From Desulfurococcales archaeon (GTDB lineage: Archaea; Thermoproteota; Thermoprotei_A; Sulfolobales; Desulfurococcaceae): a stretch of 6,915 bases of DNA. Both the position numbers and the translations under genes were made by a program. Position 1 is the first letter of the stretch, and each line of letters opens with the position of its first letter. The DNA lies in assembly GCA_026985375.1 (NCBI GenBank), contig JALSQP010000142.1:1-6915 (forward strand). Direction: 5' to 3'. Under the pieces are notes generated by a model that was not told the DNA's origin, did not search any database, and saw only the letters and a program-made list of their open reading frames with translations. Of this stretch, positions 5,459 through 6,915 are shown piece by piece.

Positions 5459-6915
5459 CTACATATAGTGTTTCCTTGTCCAGAATTCCCTCCTACGATA
5501 CGGGTTCCAGTTCTTGAGTGGTCTGTAGTATCCTATTATCCTGCTCCATATCTCTACTCCTTCATATCCGCATGCAGGGCATCTCCTGTAGAGGCCAGTG
5601 AATGTCTTGCTACATCTTGGACAATGTGTTATTGCCGGTGTGTAACTCCAGTATATTAAATCTGTGTCAATAAGTCTCTTGGTGAGCCTGGCTAATGCCT
5701 CTGGGTCAGGCTCTTCTCCTAGGAATATATGCATCATTACTCCACCAGTGAAGTGCTTCTGCACCATAGACTCGATCTCAATCCTATCAGCTAGCTCTAG
5801 TTCTCCATAGTAGGGAGCGATACTGGTACTGTAGATCGGATTCTCGGGATCGCTCAGATAATCGATTACTTCCGGGAATCTCTCTACATCCTTAATAGCT
5901 AGTTTAGCCGCAGCGCTCTCACCAGGCACCTCTTCGACATTCCACGGGATACCTGACTCGCTCATCCATTCTCTAGCTTTCATCACAGCATATTCAACCA
6001 TCTTCTTCATCAGCTCGGTTGCGCGTAGCCAGTCCTTCTTACTTCCCTCCCACCATAGCCTTGGCTCTCTCATAAGGATCGCAGCTGCCTCGGGCAGTCC
6101 AAGTATACCTATCGTATTAAAATGGCTGCTCGGGAACTCCGTAAGATATTCTTTGATCATCATGTACATTCCTGGATACTTAGTCATCAATGCAATATAT
6201 CTTCTTCTAAACCAGTCTTCGCTCTTCTTGACGAGTTCTAGTACCCTATCATATATTTCCCAGAACCTTGTATCATTGCCGTCTGACTCTAATGCTATGC
6301 GTGGTAGATTTATTGTTGTCACGTTAACACTCCCAGTCACATCCGGCATCGCCCAGAGTCCGCCGAACCTTTGTTTCTCGATCATCCTGAGACTTTCTTC
6401 GTGTAGCTCTTCCAGATCCTTCTTAATGCTGAAATTAAGACCTACTCCTTTCGGCCTACCATTATAAGCGTAGAGTAACTCGTTACGATCGATGTTTATT
6501 CTGCAGCACATGGCGAAGCTTGCATCGGGATCCACTATACGAGTGTTTAGCCAGTAGAAGCTTCCTCTACGCGCAGCTGTTTTGAATATTGCCTCGTAAA
6601 CTTCTGGTTCTTCCCATATCATCGGCGCTGTTGCCATTAGGGTCGGTATCGGGAAGGTGAATGGCTGGCTGAAAGTATCACCCTCGTAGAGTATCTCAGT
6701 GAGAGCTAGTAAGAATGTTTTAGCTTCTTCATAATATTCCCCTAGTGGATCAACTTCTTTACCATCATAGATGGCATAGTCTCCTTCAAGCATTTTCTTG
6801 GGCGCATCAAGCGTTACTGTGAAGTTCGTGAACGGCGTCTGCATACCTACACGTGTCGGATAGTTTAGATTAAAGATCAGTCTCTGTATGTTCTGTTTAA
6901 CAGTGCGATATTCTA
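5459..6915 (-). CDS. nrdD: Anaerobic (class III) ribonucleoside-triphosphate reductase, N-terminus off right edge
   Basis: This oxygen-sensitive glycyl-radical enzyme reduces ribonucleoside triphosphates to dNTPs. The frame stays open to the right edge: 23 residues (EYRTVKQNIQRLIFNLNYPT and on) precede the first visible methionine at 6844, so that methionine is internal and 484 residues are visible. Numbered from the edge, the C136-C137 pair (SFAMCCRINIDRNEL) lies in a conserved NrdD active-site block. Near the C-terminus a four-cysteine zinc site (C431, C434, C445, C448; CPRC...CPAC) is followed by the glycyl-radical motif RIIGYYRP with G461 and the archaeal-type tail LKNWNPYRRREFWTRKHYM. 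No intein or frameshift is seen in the visible part. An N-terminal ATP cone, if present, would lie outside the window. The activase gene follows after 5 nt. Confidence 0.96.
   Translation of the reverse strand, partial: EYRTVKQNIQRLIFNLNYPTRVGMQTPFTNFTVTLDAPKKMLEGDYAIYDGKEVDPLGEYYEEAKTFLLALTEILYEGDTFSQPFTFPIPTLMATAPMIWEEPEVYEAIFKTAARRGSFYWLNTRIVDPDASFAMCCRINIDRNELLYAYNGRPKGVGLNFSIKKDLEELHEESLRMIEKQRFGGLWAMPDVTGSVNVTTINLPRIALESDGNDTRFWEIYDRVLELVKKSEDWFRRRYIALMTKYPGMYMMIKEYLTEFPSSHFNTIGILGLPEAAAILMREPRLWWEGSKKDWLRATELMKKMVEYAVMKAREWMSESGIPWNVEEVPGESAAAKLAIKDVERFPEVIDYLSDPENPIYSTSIAPYYGELELADRIEIESMVQKHFTGGVMMHIFLGEEPDPEALARLTKRLIDTDLIYWSYTPAITHCPRCSKTFTGLYRRCPACGYEGVEIWSRIIGYYRPLKNWNPYRRREFWTRKHYM

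Noticed and set aside
5456..6467. Plus-strand open frames at 5456-5659 and 6153-6467
   Set aside because: Both are antisense to nrdD, including its zinc site and glycyl-radical motif.
6842..6844. ATG as the start of nrdD
   Set aside because: The frame continues upstream to the edge with NrdD-like sequence, so this methionine is internal and the gene is cut by the window.

Overview
The window looks like chromosomal DNA from a hyperthermophilic, anaerobic or microaerophilic crenarchaeon (Thermoproteota), most like the Desulfurococcales. The evidence is archaeal TATA-type promoters, a tRNA gene with very GC-rich stems and a non-canonical intron, an archaeal Prx6-type peroxiredoxin of the Aeropyrum kind, a flavin-dependent thymidylate synthase, and an archaeal anaerobic ribonucleotide reductase. 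The genus is not determined.

Layout. Positions 1-992 (minus) hold most of a zinc-dependent medium-chain alcohol dehydrogenase whose last residues run off the left edge. A 59-bp divergent gap separates it from a small predicted three-helix membrane protein (1052-1399, plus). Next come a promoter and a tRNA-Glu(CTC) gene (1446-1554, plus) interrupted by an intron of about 34 nt at the variable-loop/T-stem boundary. Positions 1557-2007 are AT-rich and contain no convincing gene, only some TATA-like boxes and a palindrome. A 92-residue protein of unknown function (2008-2286, plus) then converges tail-to-tail on a peroxiredoxin.

From 2289 to the right edge everything is on the minus strand. In transcription order it is nrdD (partial, N-terminus off the right edge), nrdG, thyX, dcd, then peroxiredoxin. 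The first four form a deoxynucleotide-supply cluster. NrdG installs the glycyl radical on NrdD, NrdD reduces ribonucleoside triphosphates to dNTPs, Dcd converts dCTP to dUTP (and possibly on to dUMP), and ThyX methylates dUMP to dTMP. The nrdD-nrdG gap is 5 nt, nrdG and thyX overlap by an ATGA, and dcd follows thyX after 54 nt with its own ribosome binding site. The peroxiredoxin lies 76 nt further downstream with its own TATA box and Shine-Dalgarno site. It is probably transcribed separately, though it may also receive read-through.

No mobile element, CRISPR array or obviously novel defence system is visible. The most interesting points are the odd tRNA-Glu intron, a probable second promoter and TTG start inside the annotated 5' end of nrdG, the cysteine-rich C-terminus of ThyX, two related palindromes upstream of promoters, and two small unrecognised proteins.
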